Position numbers and translations under genes: made by a program. A DNA stretch of 64,000 nt from assembly GCF_022627955.1 (NCBI RefSeq), contig NZ_JABXGD010000003.1, positions 124,001 through 188,000 of the forward strand. The letters are read 5' to 3'. Positions 50,285 to 59,283 of the stretch are shown piece after piece. Every line of letters starts with the position of its first letter. Position 1 is the stretch's first letter. The notes under the pieces are model-generated. The model was not told the origin of the DNA. It searched no databases and worked only from the letters and a program-made list of their open reading frames with translations. The DNA is from Microbacterium sp. C5A9 (GTDB lineage: Bacteria > Actinomycetota > Actinomycetes > Actinomycetales > Microbacteriaceae).

Positions 50285-50432
50285 GCCCGCACGATACGGG
50301 CTGCGTATTACCGCGGCGTTACGGGCGCATTGCGAGCAAAACGCTATCAATCCGAGCAGGAAATGGTATTTGACCTGGGGTTGTGTCCGCCGTTCAACTG
50401 GAGGGGACGCACCCGACGGAAGGACCGGCACC

Positions 50433-51587
50433 ATGACCGCAGAGACCGCAGCAGACACCCGGATCGACATGCTCTACCTGAGCGAGCCCGAGGTCATCGC
50501 CGCCGGCGTGAAGGACATGGATCGCTGCATGGAGGTGATGGAGGAGGTGCTGATCCTCGTCGCCAAGGGCGACTATCGGATGGCCGGCAACTCCGCCAAC
50601 TCCCACGGCGCGCAGATCAGCTTCCCGCAGTCCTCGCCCTTCCCGACGATGCCGCTGGATGCCGCCGACCGCCGCTTCATGGCGATGGCGGCGTACCTCG
50701 GCGGGCGCTTCGATGCAGCGGGGGTCAAGTGGTACGGCTCGAACGTCGACAACCGTGAGAAGGGGCTCCCGCGCTCCATCCACCTGATCGTGCTCAACGA
50801 CAAGGAGACGGGCGCCCCGTTCGCCATCATGTCGGGGAACCTCGAGAGCGCGTACCGCACGGCGGCGGTGCCGGGTGCCGCGGCCAAGAAACTCGCCCCG
50901 GTGAATGCCAAGTCCCTCGGCATCATCGGCCCCGGGGCCATGAACAAGAGCGCGCTGCACGCCATGACGGCGGCGCGCCCCTCTCTCGACACGATCCGCA
51001 TCAACGGTCGTCGCCGCTCCACGTCGGAGGCCTTCGCCGACTATGTGCGCGAGCACTACCCGCAGTTCACGACGATCGAGATCGCCGAGACCGTCGAGGC
51101 CGCGGTGCGCGACTCGGACATCGTCTCGGAGGCGGTCACCGGGCTCGTCGGCTCGGAGAACTACCCGTACATCGACGGGGACTGGATCAAGCCCGGCGCG
51201 TTCCTGAGCCTGCCCGCGAACCTGCGGATGGACAAGGAGTACACGCTGTCGGGCAAGGCGCGGCTCATCGCCGACGCGAAGAAGATCTACGAGGCCTGGG
51301 CCGAGGAGTACCCGGCGCCCTCGCATGAGACGGCATTCGGGATGATCGGACTGTACTGGCAGGACCTCATCGACGCGGGCGAGCTCGACGAGTCGCGGGT
51401 CGTCAACATCGGCGACGTGTTCGAGGGCACTGTTCCCGGGCGCGAGTTCGACGAGCAGCCCGTGCTCTTCAGCGTCGGCGGCATGGGCGTCGAAGACGTC
51501 GCGTGGGCGAAGACCGTCTACGAGAACGCGGTCGAGCTCGGCATCGGCACGAAGCTCAACCTCTGGAACGCGCCGGACCTGGCCTGA
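50433..51587 (+). CDS. Ornithine cyclodeaminase family protein (tyramine-oxidase-subunit-B-like)
   Basis: NAD-dependent enzyme-like protein of 384 residues. The Rossmann motif is IIGPGAMNKSALHA; GVKWYGSNVDNREKGLPRS and SGNLESAYRTAAVPG are typical of the OCD/mu-crystallin family branch annotated as tyramine oxidase subunit B. True OCD activity (ornithine to proline) is uncertain in this branch. First gene of the rightward locus; the flavoprotein gene begins 3 nt after its stop, suggesting that the two proteins work together on an amine or amino acid. Confidence 0.85.
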   Translation: MTAETAADTRIDMLYLSEPEVIAAGVKDMDRCMEVMEEVLILVAKGDYRMAGNSANSHGAQISFPQSSPFPTMPLDAADRRFMAMAAYLGGRFDAAGVKWYGSNVDNREKGLPRSIHLIVLNDKETGAPFAIMSGNLESAYRTAAVPGAAAKKLAPVNAKSLGIIGPGAMNKSALHAMTAARPSLDTIRINGRRRSTSEAFADYVREHYPQFTTIEIAETVEAAVRDSDIVSEAVTGLVGSENYPYIDGDWIKPGAFLSLPANLRMDKEYTLSGKARLIADAKKIYEAWAEEYPAPSHETAFGMIGLYWQDLIDAGELDESRVVNIGDVFEGTVPGREFDEQPVLFSVGGMGVEDVAWAKTVYENAVELGIGTKLNLWNAPDLA

Positions 51588-51590
51588 GCC

Positions 51591-52781
51591 ATGCACGCGA
51601 CACTGTCCTCCCGCGGTGAATCCGCGACCTACGCGGTGATCGGGGCCGGACTCACCGGAGCATCGGCGGCCTGGCGACTGGCCCAGTCCGGGGCAGACGT
51701 CATCGTCCTCGAGCGCGATGTGCCCGCATCCCACCTCGGCAGCTCGCACGGCTCCGCCCGCATCTTCCGCTACGGCTACCTCGACCCCTTCTACGCGGGC
51801 CTCGTCGTGCAGGCGCGACGGTCGTGGGACGAGCTCGAGGAGACGAGCGGTCGCCGGCTGATCACTCCGAGCGGATCTCTCGACTTCGGTGCCGTCCGCG
51901 ACCCTCGCAGGCTCGCGGACGTGCTCGAGTCCGTGGGCGTCGACCATGAACTGCTCTCGCCGGACGAGGCCGCAGCGCGGTGGCCGCAGCTGACGTTCGA
52001 CACCGAGGTGCTGTGGCATCCGGGAGCCGGCGTGATCGACTCCGAGTCGTCCGTCCTGGCGATGCTCGACCTCGCCAGGGCGGCGGGCGCCGACGTGCGC
52101 ACCGGGTGGGAGGTCGCGTCGGTGCGGCACGGTTTCACGGGATACGTCCTCACCTCGTCGACGGGCAGGACGGTGCACGCCGAGCAGGTGATCGTCGCTG
52201 CGGGCGGCTGGCTGCCGGCGCTGCTGCGCGACCTGGATCTTCCCGGTGGCTTCGCCGACGCGATGCCGCAGTTCGAAGTGCGTCAGGAGAACGCGTTCCA
52301 CTTCCCCTATCGCGACGTCGAGGATCACGGGCAGCCGCTCCCGGGCGAGGCCACCTCCTGGCCCACGTTCATCTACAAGGGCGAGGACATCCAGACCTAC
52401 AGCCTGCCGGGTGGGCGGGACGCGGACTGGCGAGGACAGAAGATCGCGGAGTACAACGGCGGCAGGCGCATCGCGTCGGCCGCCGAGCAGGACGGCGTGA
52501 TCGATCCCGACAATCGCGAACGGGTCCGCTCGTTCGTGGCGCGATTCGCCCCCGGTCTCAAGACGGATTCCTACGCCGAGACCACGTGCCTGTTCACCAA
52601 CGTGCCGCGCGACGACATGATCATCGACCGCGCGGCCGGGGTCACCGTCGTGTCGCCGTGCTCGGGACAGGGGGCGAAGTTCGCTCCGCTGCTCGGGGAG
52701 CTCGTGCTCGATCTCGTGACCGGCACCGCCTTGGCCTCGGAGCGGTTCCGTGCCGTCGGCCAGAGATTCGCGGGGGTGTGA
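51591..52781 (+). CDS. FAD-dependent amine/amino-acid oxidase (sarcosine oxidase/MTOX-like)
   Basis: Flavoprotein of 396 residues. The dinucleotide motif is VIGAGLTGASAAW (16-28) and the SSHGSARIFR stretch is typical of the monomeric sarcosine/N-methyltryptophan oxidase group. C333 in TTCLFTNVP matches the cysteine that carries covalent FAD in that group. It probably oxidises a secondary amine or N-methyl amino acid. It follows the cyclodeaminase-family gene by 3 nt and the amidohydrolase starts 1 nt after its stop. Confidence 0.88.
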   Translation: MHATLSSRGESATYAVIGAGLTGASAAWRLAQSGADVIVLERDVPASHLGSSHGSARIFRYGYLDPFYAGLVVQARRSWDELEETSGRRLITPSGSLDFGAVRDPRRLADVLESVGVDHELLSPDEAAARWPQLTFDTEVLWHPGAGVIDSESSVLAMLDLARAAGADVRTGWEVASVRHGFTGYVLTSSTGRTVHAEQVIVAAGGWLPALLRDLDLPGGFADAMPQFEVRQENAFHFPYRDVEDHGQPLPGEATSWPTFIYKGEDIQTYSLPGGRDADWRGQKIAEYNGGRRIASAAEQDGVIDPDNRERVRSFVARFAPGLKTDSYAETTCLFTNVPRDDMIIDRAAGVTVVSPCSGQGAKFAPLLGELVLDLVTGTALASERFRAVGQRFAGV

Positions 52782-52782
52782 C

Positions 52783-54027
52783 ATGACGACGCACGGTGAT
52801 GCGAACGCGCTCCTGAGCGAGATCGACGGCATCGGAATCGACTCCGACCGCGGCGGGTACACGCGACCGGTCTTCTCCGACGCCGAACTCGAGCTGAGGG
52901 ACTGGTTCGACGCGCACGCGACCGCTCGGGGCCTGTCGGTGGAACACGACGGCAACGGCATCATCTGGGCATGGTGGGATGCACCGGCACCGGCGGATCG
53001 ATCGGAGCACCGGGCCCGGAGCGGCGCGATCGTGACCGGCTCGCACCTCGACTCGGTGCCGGGCGGGGGGAACTTCGACGGGCCTCTCGGTGTCGCGAGC
53101 GCTCTCGCGGCGGTCGACCTCCTGCGCGACCGCGGAGTCACCCCGGTGCGCCCTCTCGCCGTGGCGGTGTTCCCCGAGGAGGAGGGGTCGCGGTTCGGCC
53201 TCGCGTGTCTCGGATCCCGGCTGCTCTCCGGGGCGGCCGCGTCGGAGACGGTGCGGGCGTTGACGGACGACACCGGCCGCACCTACGCCGACGTCGCGAC
53301 CGCGGCCGGGTTCGATCCGACGTCGATCGGACCGGATCCTGAGCGCCTCGCCGACATCGCGGCCTTCGTCGAACTGCACGTCGAACAGGGGCGCGGACTC
53401 GTCGACCTCGGTCAGCCCGTCGCCCTGGCGGGGGCGATCATCGCCCACGGTCGCTGGCACGTGCGCATCGACGGTCGCGGAGATCATGCCGGGGCGACCC
53501 GCATGGCCGATCGGCAGGACCCGGTCGTTGTCGCGGCCGAGACGGTGCGCGCTTTGCGGGCGCACACGCTGATCGTCGACGACGCGCGCGGAACCGTGGG
53601 ACGCATCAAGGTCACCCCCGGAGGCACCAATGTGATCGCCTCGGCGGTCGACCTCTGGCTCGACGTGCGGCATCGCGATGACGAGGCGGTGCGGCGCATC
53701 GTGAGCGAGGTCGTCGCCGCGACGGGCCGGGTGGCGGATGCCGAGGGCTGCGCCGTGACCGTCACCGAGCAGTCGTTCTCGCCGACCGTGTTCTTCGACC
53801 CCGCGCTGCGCGAGCGGATGCAGGGTGTGCTCCCCCACGCCCCCGTGCTCGACACCGGTGCGGGGCACGACGCCGGAGTGCTGGCCGCGGTCATCCCGAC
53901 CGGGATGCTGTTCGTCCGCAACCCCACGGGCTCCTCGCACACGCCGTCCGAGACCGCTGAGGCGGCCGACGTGACGGCGGGCGTCGAGGCGCTGGCCGAC
54001 GTGCTCGAGCATCTGCTCACCCGCTGA
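52783..54027 (+). CDS. Allantoate amidohydrolase/N-carbamoyl amino-acid hydrolase (M20 family)
   Basis: Zinc-dependent amidohydrolase of 414 residues. Metal ligands are visible: H88 in GSHLDSV, D99 in GGNFDG, the EEEGSRFG acidic pair (132-134), H in ELHVEQG, and the C-terminal NPTGSSHTPSE. The family releases ammonia from allantoate, ureidoglycine or N-carbamoyl amino acids. The exact substrate is not fixed by sequence. Third gene of the tightly packed locus; its product ammonia suits the ammonium transporter that follows. Confidence 0.9.
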   Translation: MTTHGDANALLSEIDGIGIDSDRGGYTRPVFSDAELELRDWFDAHATARGLSVEHDGNGIIWAWWDAPAPADRSEHRARSGAIVTGSHLDSVPGGGNFDGPLGVASALAAVDLLRDRGVTPVRPLAVAVFPEEEGSRFGLACLGSRLLSGAAASETVRALTDDTGRTYADVATAAGFDPTSIGPDPERLADIAAFVELHVEQGRGLVDLGQPVALAGAIIAHGRWHVRIDGRGDHAGATRMADRQDPVVVAAETVRALRAHTLIVDDARGTVGRIKVTPGGTNVIASAVDLWLDVRHRDDEAVRRIVSEVVAATGRVADAEGCAVTVTEQSFSPTVFFDPALRERMQGVLPHAPVLDTGAGHDAGVLAAVIPTGMLFVRNPTGSSHTPSETAEAADVTAGVEALADVLEHLLTR

Positions 54028-54114
54028 CACCCGACACCTCACGACCACCCGACTCTTCCCGACAACCCGACACCCACGCACCACCCGACACTCACCGACC
54101 ACGAAAGGAACGAC

Positions 54115-55386
54115 ATGGACATCGCCTCGCAGGTGAACACGGCATGGATGCTGACCGCAACCGTCGCCGTGACACTCATGCTGCCGGGACTCGCGCTGTA
54201 CTACGGCGGTCTCTCACGCACCAAGAACATCCTCAACACCATGATGATCGTGCTCGGCGGCTTCGCCGTGACCGCGGTGCTGTGGGTGCTGTTCGGCTAC
54301 GGACTCACCCTCGGCGACTCGGTCGGCGGCGCGGGGCTGATCGGCGACCCGACCACGCTCTTCGGCATCCAGTCGCTCCTGGGTGCCGAGACGCCCGAGG
54401 GCGCCGTACCCGGCATCCTCATCGCCGTCTTCCAGCTGATCTTCGCGGGGCTGACCGTCGGCATCATCGGCGGCGCGGTCGAGGGGCGCATGAAGTTCTC
54501 CAGCTGGCTGATCTTCTCGGGCCTGTGGGCCACCCTGGTGTACTTCCCGGTCGCGCACTGGGTGTTCGCCTTCGATGCTCCCGACGGGTCGACGACCGGC
54601 GGGTGGATCGCGAACGGCCTGCACGCGATCGACTTCGCCGGAGGAACGGCCGTGCACATGAACGCGGGTGTCGCCGCGCTCGTGCTCGCGGTCTTCCTGG
54701 GCAGGCGTCGGGACTTCCCGCACGTCGGACGTCCCGGCAACCTGCCGATCGCCGTCGTCGGCGGCGGCCTGCTGCTCGTCGGCTGGTACGGCTTCAACGG
54801 CGGATCGTCGGGCGGCATCAACGAGAGCGCCGGTGTGGCCGTGACGAACACGCTGATCGCCGCGTGCGCGGGCCTGCTCGGCTGGCTGCTCATCGAGCGG
54901 ATCGTGCGCAAGGCGGCGACCTCTCTCGGCGCGATCTCCGGCATCCTCGGCGGCCTCGTCGGCATCACCCCCGCCGCGAACTCCGTGTCGCCGATCGGCG
55001 CCGTGATCATCGGCTTCCTCGCGGGCATCGTGGCGTTCGCCGCGCTGGGCCTCAAGGAGAAGCTCGGCTACGACGATGCTCTCGACGCCGTCGCGATCCA
55101 CATGTTCCCCGGCATCTTCGGCACCCTGGCGATCGGCTTCCTCGCCGACCCGTCATCGCCGGCGGGCGCCACCGGCATCCTCTTCGGCGGGGACTGGTCT
55201 CTGCTGGGGACGCAGGCGATCGCGATCGTGACGGTCTTCGTGTACACCTTCGTCGTGACGGCCCTCATCTCGTGGCTGCTGAAGGTCACCGTCGGCCTGC
55301 GCGTCGCCGACAGCACCGAGGTCACGGGTCTCGACACGACGCTGCACGCCGAGACCGCCTACGACCTGGACGATGTGCGCTCCTGA
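54115..55386 (+). CDS. amt: Ammonium transporter
   Basis: Membrane channel of 423 residues with 11 hydrophobic segments. Amt motifs are seen: LALYYGGLSRTKN, the central FAGGTAVHMNAGVAALV (conserved His of the pore), and ALDAVAIHMFPGIFGTLA with the second His. The 87-nt leader before it is a degenerate repeat of CCCGACA units and ends in GAAAGGA before the ATG. A PII gene follows 27 nt later, the usual Amt/GlnK pairing. Confidence 0.95.
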   Translation: MDIASQVNTAWMLTATVAVTLMLPGLALYYGGLSRTKNILNTMMIVLGGFAVTAVLWVLFGYGLTLGDSVGGAGLIGDPTTLFGIQSLLGAETPEGAVPGILIAVFQLIFAGLTVGIIGGAVEGRMKFSSWLIFSGLWATLVYFPVAHWVFAFDAPDGSTTGGWIANGLHAIDFAGGTAVHMNAGVAALVLAVFLGRRRDFPHVGRPGNLPIAVVGGGLLLVGWYGFNGGSSGGINESAGVAVTNTLIAACAGLLGWLLIERIVRKAATSLGAISGILGGLVGITPAANSVSPIGAVIIGFLAGIVAFAALGLKEKLGYDDALDAVAIHMFPGIFGTLAIGFLADPSSPAGATGILFGGDWSLLGTQAIAIVTVFVYTFVVTALISWLLKVTVGLRVADSTEVTGLDTTLHAETAYDLDDVRS

Positions 55387-55413
55387 GCGCGCCGACGAGA
55401 CAAGGACAAGATC

Positions 55414-55755
55414 ATGAAGCTCATCACCGCCGTCCTGCAGCCCAGCGCGCTGGAGCCCGTCAAGACCGCCCTCGCCGAGGTCGGAGTCACCGGCATGACG
55501 ATCTACGACGCCAAGGGGCACGGTGCCCAGATCGGCAAGGTCGAGGTCTACCGCTCCCAGCGGGTGAAGGTCGACTTCCTCCCCAAGATCTCCCTCGAGA
55601 TCGTCGTGGCCGATGAAGAGCTGGACGCTGCTCTCGATGCCATCCAGGACGCCGCCCGGACCGGCGCGATCGGAGACGGCAAGATCTGGGTCACCGACGT
55701 GCTGCAGGTGATCAGGGTGCGTACCGGCGAGACCGGCCCGACCGCCATCCGCTGA
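55414..55755 (+). CDS. PII nitrogen regulatory protein (GlnK type, T-loop tyrosine absent)
   Basis: Trimeric signal protein of 113 residues that binds ATP/ADP and 2-oxoglutarate and gates Amt. The fold is complete: MKLITAVLQP, Q39 in GHGAQIG kept for 2-oxoglutarate/Mg binding, VDFLPKISLEIVV, and the C-terminal TGAIGDGKIWV and RVRTGE. Position 51, the tyrosine that is uridylylated or adenylylated in GlnK/GlnB, is Val (EVYRSQRVKVDFLP); Y46 remains. So control by covalent modification at Y51 is impossible and the protein must act by ligand binding alone or by another site. Confidence 0.93.
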   Translation: MKLITAVLQPSALEPVKTALAEVGVTGMTIYDAKGHGAQIGKVEVYRSQRVKVDFLPKISLEIVVADEELDAALDAIQDAARTGAIGDGKIWVTDVLQVIRVRTGETGPTAIR

Positions 55756-55765
55756 GACAGTCACC

Positions 55766-56326
55766 ATGACACGCACGCGCGATGACCTCGAGATCGTCCG
55801 GCCGTCGGACGTCGATCCGCAGCCGTGGGCCAACGGCCTCGGGGTCACGCGCGTGCTCGTCTCGCGCCCTGATCGGCGCATCAGCATCGCCGAGATCGAG
55901 GGGCGGACGCCCTTCTCGTCGTTCGACGGGAGCGACCGGGTGCTCGTTCCGCTGGGCCCGTCGGGGGTGACGCTCGAGGTGGGCGGGCGGCGTCACCGCG
56001 TTCGAGCGCTCGAGCCCTTCTCGTTCCGCGGAGAGGATCCGATCGTCGGAGACGCCGGTACGCGACGGACGACCGTCGTGAACGTCATGACGGTGCGCTC
56101 GTGTGCCCGGCTCGACGCCGAGGTCGTGCGAGAGGTCGACACCGGTCTCGGAGGCGTCGATGCTCTGGTGCTGCTCGGCGGACTCCCCTCGACGGAGCAC
56201 GGTGCTCTGCCGCCGGGAACCGTGATCCTTCCGGGGCAGACCTCGGCTCCGCTGCCGACGGGACGGAGGCCGGTGCTCCTGCTTCGCTGGACCGGCCGTC
56301 ACGCCCGAACGGGGGGTTCCGCATGA
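55766..56326 (+). CDS. HutD/Ves family protein
   Basis: Cupin-like protein of 186 residues. The HutD signature is the N-terminal PWANGLGVTRVL followed by ISIAEIEGRTPFSSFDGSDRVLVPLGP. Members are encoded with histidine-utilisation genes and are thought to sense or limit urocanate/formiminoglutamate; here no hut enzyme is next to it, so it may serve another nitrogen compound. 10 nt after PII; its end overlaps the next ATG (ATGA). Confidence 0.85.
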   Translation: MTRTRDDLEIVRPSDVDPQPWANGLGVTRVLVSRPDRRISIAEIEGRTPFSSFDGSDRVLVPLGPSGVTLEVGGRRHRVRALEPFSFRGEDPIVGDAGTRRTTVVNVMTVRSCARLDAEVVREVDTGLGGVDALVLLGGLPSTEHGALPPGTVILPGQTSAPLPTGRRPVLLLRWTGRHARTGGSA

Positions 56327-57066
56327 GCACCCATGTCGCGCTGTTCCATGTGCGCACCCGCCGCCGGTCTGCCGACGTCCGGTACCAGGCGCTTCTCGAC
56401 ACCCTCAACGCCTCGGCGGTCGCTGCCGTCGAGCAGCTGGGCTGGTCGGCGTCTCTGCATGCCGCAGGCGAGGAGTCGGAGCTGCAGCTGCGGCGCGCAT
56501 CGTGCGAGGCCGACATCGTCGTGATCCTGGGGGGCGATGATGTCGAGCCCTCGCTGTACGGCCAGCCCGATCGGCGTCCGCGACGTCGCGGATATCAGCG
56601 CCGTGCAGACCGCACCCAGATCGCCGTCGTGATGGAGGCGGTGCGGTCGCAGCGGCCGCTGCTCGGGGTCTGCCGGGGGATGCAGCTGATGAACGTCGCG
56701 CTCGGTGGCACGCTCCACCAGCATGTCGGCGGCCACGGCGACACCGGTGTCGATCCGTTCGTCGAGACCCGCGTGCCCGGTCTCGCCTCACTGTCTGCGC
56801 AGCTCCGCCCGCCGATCCTGTGCACACACCATCAGGCGGTGGACCAGCTCGCCCCCGGCCTGCGCGTCTCGCTTCAGGCCGCCGACGGTGTGATCGAGGC
56901 GGTCGAGCACGACTCGCTGCCGTTCCTCGGCGTGCAGTGGCATCCGGAGCATCCGGCAACCGCATCGCTGCAGTTCGCCGCCCTGCTGCGTGTCGTGCAC
57001 AGCCGCGGACGATCAGGGTCCGCCTCCTCGGCACCGCCGCGTTCGGTCGAACCTGCCCGCGGGTGA
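56323..57066 (+). CDS. Class I glutamine-amidotransferase-like hydrolase (peptidase C26, PuuD-like)
   Basis: Cytoplasmic hydrolase of 247 residues. Catalytic C117 in LGVCRGMQ, and H207 with E209 in VQWHPE, identify the gamma-glutamyl hydrolase/gamma-glutamyl-GABA hydrolase group. It may cleave a gamma-glutamylated amine, which fits with the flavoprotein oxidase in the same locus (PuuB/PuuD-like logic). Basic inserts (RRPRRRGYQRRADRTQ) after the first strand cluster. Last gene of the run of overlapping or closely spaced genes. Confidence 0.85.
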   Translation: MSTHVALFHVRTRRRSADVRYQALLDTLNASAVAAVEQLGWSASLHAAGEESELQLRRASCEADIVVILGGDDVEPSLYGQPDRRPRRRGYQRRADRTQIAVVMEAVRSQRPLLGVCRGMQLMNVALGGTLHQHVGGHGDTGVDPFVETRVPGLASLSAQLRPPILCTHHQAVDQLAPGLRVSLQAADGVIEAVEHDSLPFLGVQWHPEHPATASLQFAALLRVVHSRGRSGSASSAPPRSVEPARG

Positions 57067-57081
57067 TCAGACCCGCCGGAG

Positions 57082-57579
57082 TCAGATCCGCGGGCCGCGG
57101 ATGATCCGCACGGGTCCCCGAGCCTCCCGGATGCGCACGGGCTCGCGCTTCTGGGTGACGATGATCTCGTCCTGGTCGGCCAGGTCGGCGGCGACCCGGC
57201 GCACATCGGCCATCAGTGCGCGCCACGATTCGCCGCCGACGGTGCGTGCGACATCGCTCGGACAGATCGACGACTCGCCGCGGTGTCGGACGAGAGCGCG
57301 GATGGCCGCAGCGATCCGCTCGTCGAAGGCATCGCCGGCGCGGTCCTCCCACCAGGGTGCCCCGCGCTCACCGAGCGCGGTCTTCGCGTCCTGCACCCGG
57401 CGTCGCGCATCGCCCTCCGATGCCTTCACCGCCCGTCGCGCCGCCATCAGCTCGTCCACGAGCTCCTGGCGGAAGCCGTCGGGGATCGACGGATCCGTGG
57501 CCCGCCAGCGCCGCCCGTCGATGACGACGTGGTGGCCGTCGGCCGTGAGCTCGGGTGCGGACGCGTCGTCGGTTGCCAT
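57082..57579 (-). CDS. DUF3253 domain-containing protein
   Basis: Protein of 165 residues. The N-terminal half is charged (DGRRWRATDPSIPDGFRQELVDELMAARR in parts). The C-terminal part, AAIRALVRHRGESSICPSDVARTVGG then WRALMADVRRVAADL, is the DUF3253 winged-helix-like domain. The start ATG 57579 was chosen; the longer open frame up to 57834 is an overlap with the XRE-cupin gene. Function unknown. Convergent with the C26 hydrolase gene. Confidence 0.82.
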   Translation of the reverse strand: MATDDASAPELTADGHHVVIDGRRWRATDPSIPDGFRQELVDELMAARRAVKASEGDARRRVQDAKTALGERGAPWWEDRAGDAFDERIAAAIRALVRHRGESSICPSDVARTVGGESWRALMADVRRVAADLADQDEIIVTQKREPVRIREARGPVRIIRGPRI

Positions 57580-57641
57580 GCGGGCAGTCTGCCGTCTCGC
57601 GTGCCCCGACCCCAGGGTCTTGACGTCGGGATGCCGACCGG

Positions 57642-58208
57642 TCAGTCGAGGATGCGGGTGACCGGTCGCTGCCCATCCGGCCCGAACAGGTGCAGGATCT
57701 CGACCGCGAGCCCGTCGGCGGGCCCGAACCAGTGCGGGGTCGCGGCCTCGAACGCGACGTTTTCCCCCGGCTCGAGAACGTGCTCGTCTCCACCCAGCAG
57801 AAGGCGCAGCCGGCCGGCGAGCACGTAGATCCACGCGTGCCCCTCGTGCGACACGAGCGAGGGCTCCCGCGGCCCGAGCACGTGCTTGAACACCTGCACC
57901 CCGCCCGGATGCCGCGTGAGGGGGACCGCGACGCCTCCGGCAGCGAGGCGTCGCGGTTCGAGGTGCACGCGGGGATCACCGGTCTGCGGTGCGGCGATCA
58001 GCTGATCGAGGGTCACCGCGTACGCGCGGGCCAGAGGGATGAGCGCATCGAGCGTCGGCTGGCGGTGGCCGGTCTCGACACGAGACAGCGCGCTGACCGA
58101 GAGGCCGGTGAGTCCCGCGACGGCCGACAGGGTGTATCCGCGGTTCTGTCGGAGCCGCCGCAGCCGAGGGCCGATGGCGGCGAGCGTCGCGTCGATCTCG
58201 GCATCCAT
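57642..58208 (-). CDS. XRE-family regulator with cupin domain
   Basis: Regulator of 188 residues: a helix-turn-helix (RLRRLRQNRGYTLSAVAGLTGLSVSALSRVETG in parts, about 15-55) joined to a C-terminal cupin (VSHEGHAWIYVLAGRLRLLLGG and EPGENVAFEAATPHWFGP). Such PuuR-like proteins often control amine or amino-acid catabolism by sensing a small molecule in the cupin. The initiation codon is ATG 58208; a TTGC-N7-GCAA palindrome lies 11 nt upstream. Divergent from the saccharopine-dehydrogenase-like gene. Confidence 0.9.
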   Translation of the reverse strand: MDAEIDATLAAIGPRLRRLRQNRGYTLSAVAGLTGLSVSALSRVETGHRQPTLDALIPLARAYAVTLDQLIAAPQTGDPRVHLEPRRLAAGGVAVPLTRHPGGVQVFKHVLGPREPSLVSHEGHAWIYVLAGRLRLLLGGDEHVLEPGENVAFEAATPHWFGPADGLAVEILHLFGPDGQRPVTRILD

Positions 58209-58218
58209 CCGGCCATCT

Positions 58219-58233
58219 TTGCAGAAACCGCAA
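58219..58233. promoter_or_regulatory. TTGC-N7-GCAA palindrome before the XRE-cupin gene
   Basis: TTGC (58219-58222), 7 nt, GCAA (58230-58233), placed 11 nt ahead of the XRE-cupin start. Likely an autoregulatory operator; the arms are short. Confidence 0.4.
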
Positions 58234-58347
58234 GCGGCGGAGGTGCTGAGTGCGCGGCGACTGCACGATGGATGTCGGCATCGGTATCGGCATCGCCGGG
58301 GACAGGGAGAGCATCATGGTCGCATCGCACGTGCAGGAGCCGGTCGG

Positions 58348-59265
58348 ATGAGGGTTCTGCTGCTCGGCGGACGAGGCGCGGTGGGGTCCGTCGTCCGGCG
58401 AGAGCTGGAGAGAGACGGCCATAGCGTCACCGCGGCCAGTCGATCAGACACCGAGGGACGCCGGGTCGACCTGCACGGCGACCTTCGACCGGTGTCGCGG
58501 CTCGCAGCGGATCACGACGTGGTCGTCAATGCGTCCGGCGTGGAGAGGGCGGAACTCGCCGACGCCGTCGCAGGCGGGCCGCTGGTCGACATCTCAGCCA
58601 CCGGCTCGTACCTCGACGAACTGCGGGCGACGGCGTCGGGCCCCATCGTTCTCGGGGCAGGGCTCGTTCCCGGACTCAGCACGGTGCTCGCCGGTGCGCT
58701 GGCCACGCGCGCCGGCGCCGAGCTCGACATCTTCGTGATGCTCGGCACCGGTGAGAAGCACGGACCGGCCGCTGTGGACTGGACGGCAGGCCTCGTCGGC
58801 ACGGATCTGCATCGCGCGCCGGAGGGGAGTCCGGTGCGCAACCTCACCGAGAGCAGACGTGCGGTCGGCCCCGACGGACGGAGCCGGCGCTATCTGCGGG
58901 CCGACTTCCCTGATCACGTGCTGCTCGAGAGCTCCGGGAGCATCATCCGCACCTACCTGACCCTCGGCTCGGCACCGATGACCGCCGCCCTCGCGCTCGT
59001 CGGACGGATGCCCATGCTCCGCGGTGCGCTCGCCGCGGCACCCCACATCGGCAGTGATGCCTGGCACATCATCGCGCAGGACAGGCGGTCGGGCGAGCGG
59101 CTGCAGGCGAGCGGGCGGGGTCAGTCCCTGGCCACCGGACGCCTCACCGCACTGGCGGCTATGCGGGTGGCCGGAGCGGGGCACGGCGCGGGGCACGGTG
59201 CGATGACGATGGCCGACCTGGTGACGGTCGACGAGGCGCTGGACCTGACGCGGCGGTGGACCTGA
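58348..59265 (+). CDS. Saccharopine dehydrogenase-like NAD(P)-binding protein
   Basis: Protein of 305 residues with an N-terminal Rossmann fold, MRVLLLGGRGAVGSVVRREL, then HDVVVNASGVERAELADAV and GAGLVPGLSTVLAGALA as in the saccharopine dehydrogenase-like family. The rest lacks motifs that give a substrate. AGGAGCCGG precedes ATG 58348. It may be controlled by the divergent XRE-cupin protein, with a small-molecule link through amine metabolism. Confidence 0.82.
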   Translation: MRVLLLGGRGAVGSVVRRELERDGHSVTAASRSDTEGRRVDLHGDLRPVSRLAADHDVVVNASGVERAELADAVAGGPLVDISATGSYLDELRATASGPIVLGAGLVPGLSTVLAGALATRAGAELDIFVMLGTGEKHGPAAVDWTAGLVGTDLHRAPEGSPVRNLTESRRAVGPDGRSRRYLRADFPDHVLLESSGSIIRTYLTLGSAPMTAALALVGRMPMLRGALAAAPHIGSDAWHIIAQDRRSGERLQASGRGQSLATGRLTALAAMRVAGAGHGAGHGAMTMADLVTVDEALDLTRRWT

Positions 59266-59283
59266 CGAGGCGGTGCCGCGGGA

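Noticed and set aside
50394..53282. 962-codon leftward open frame
   Set aside because: Antisense to three well-supported genes; long antisense frames are expected in high-GC DNA with biased third positions.
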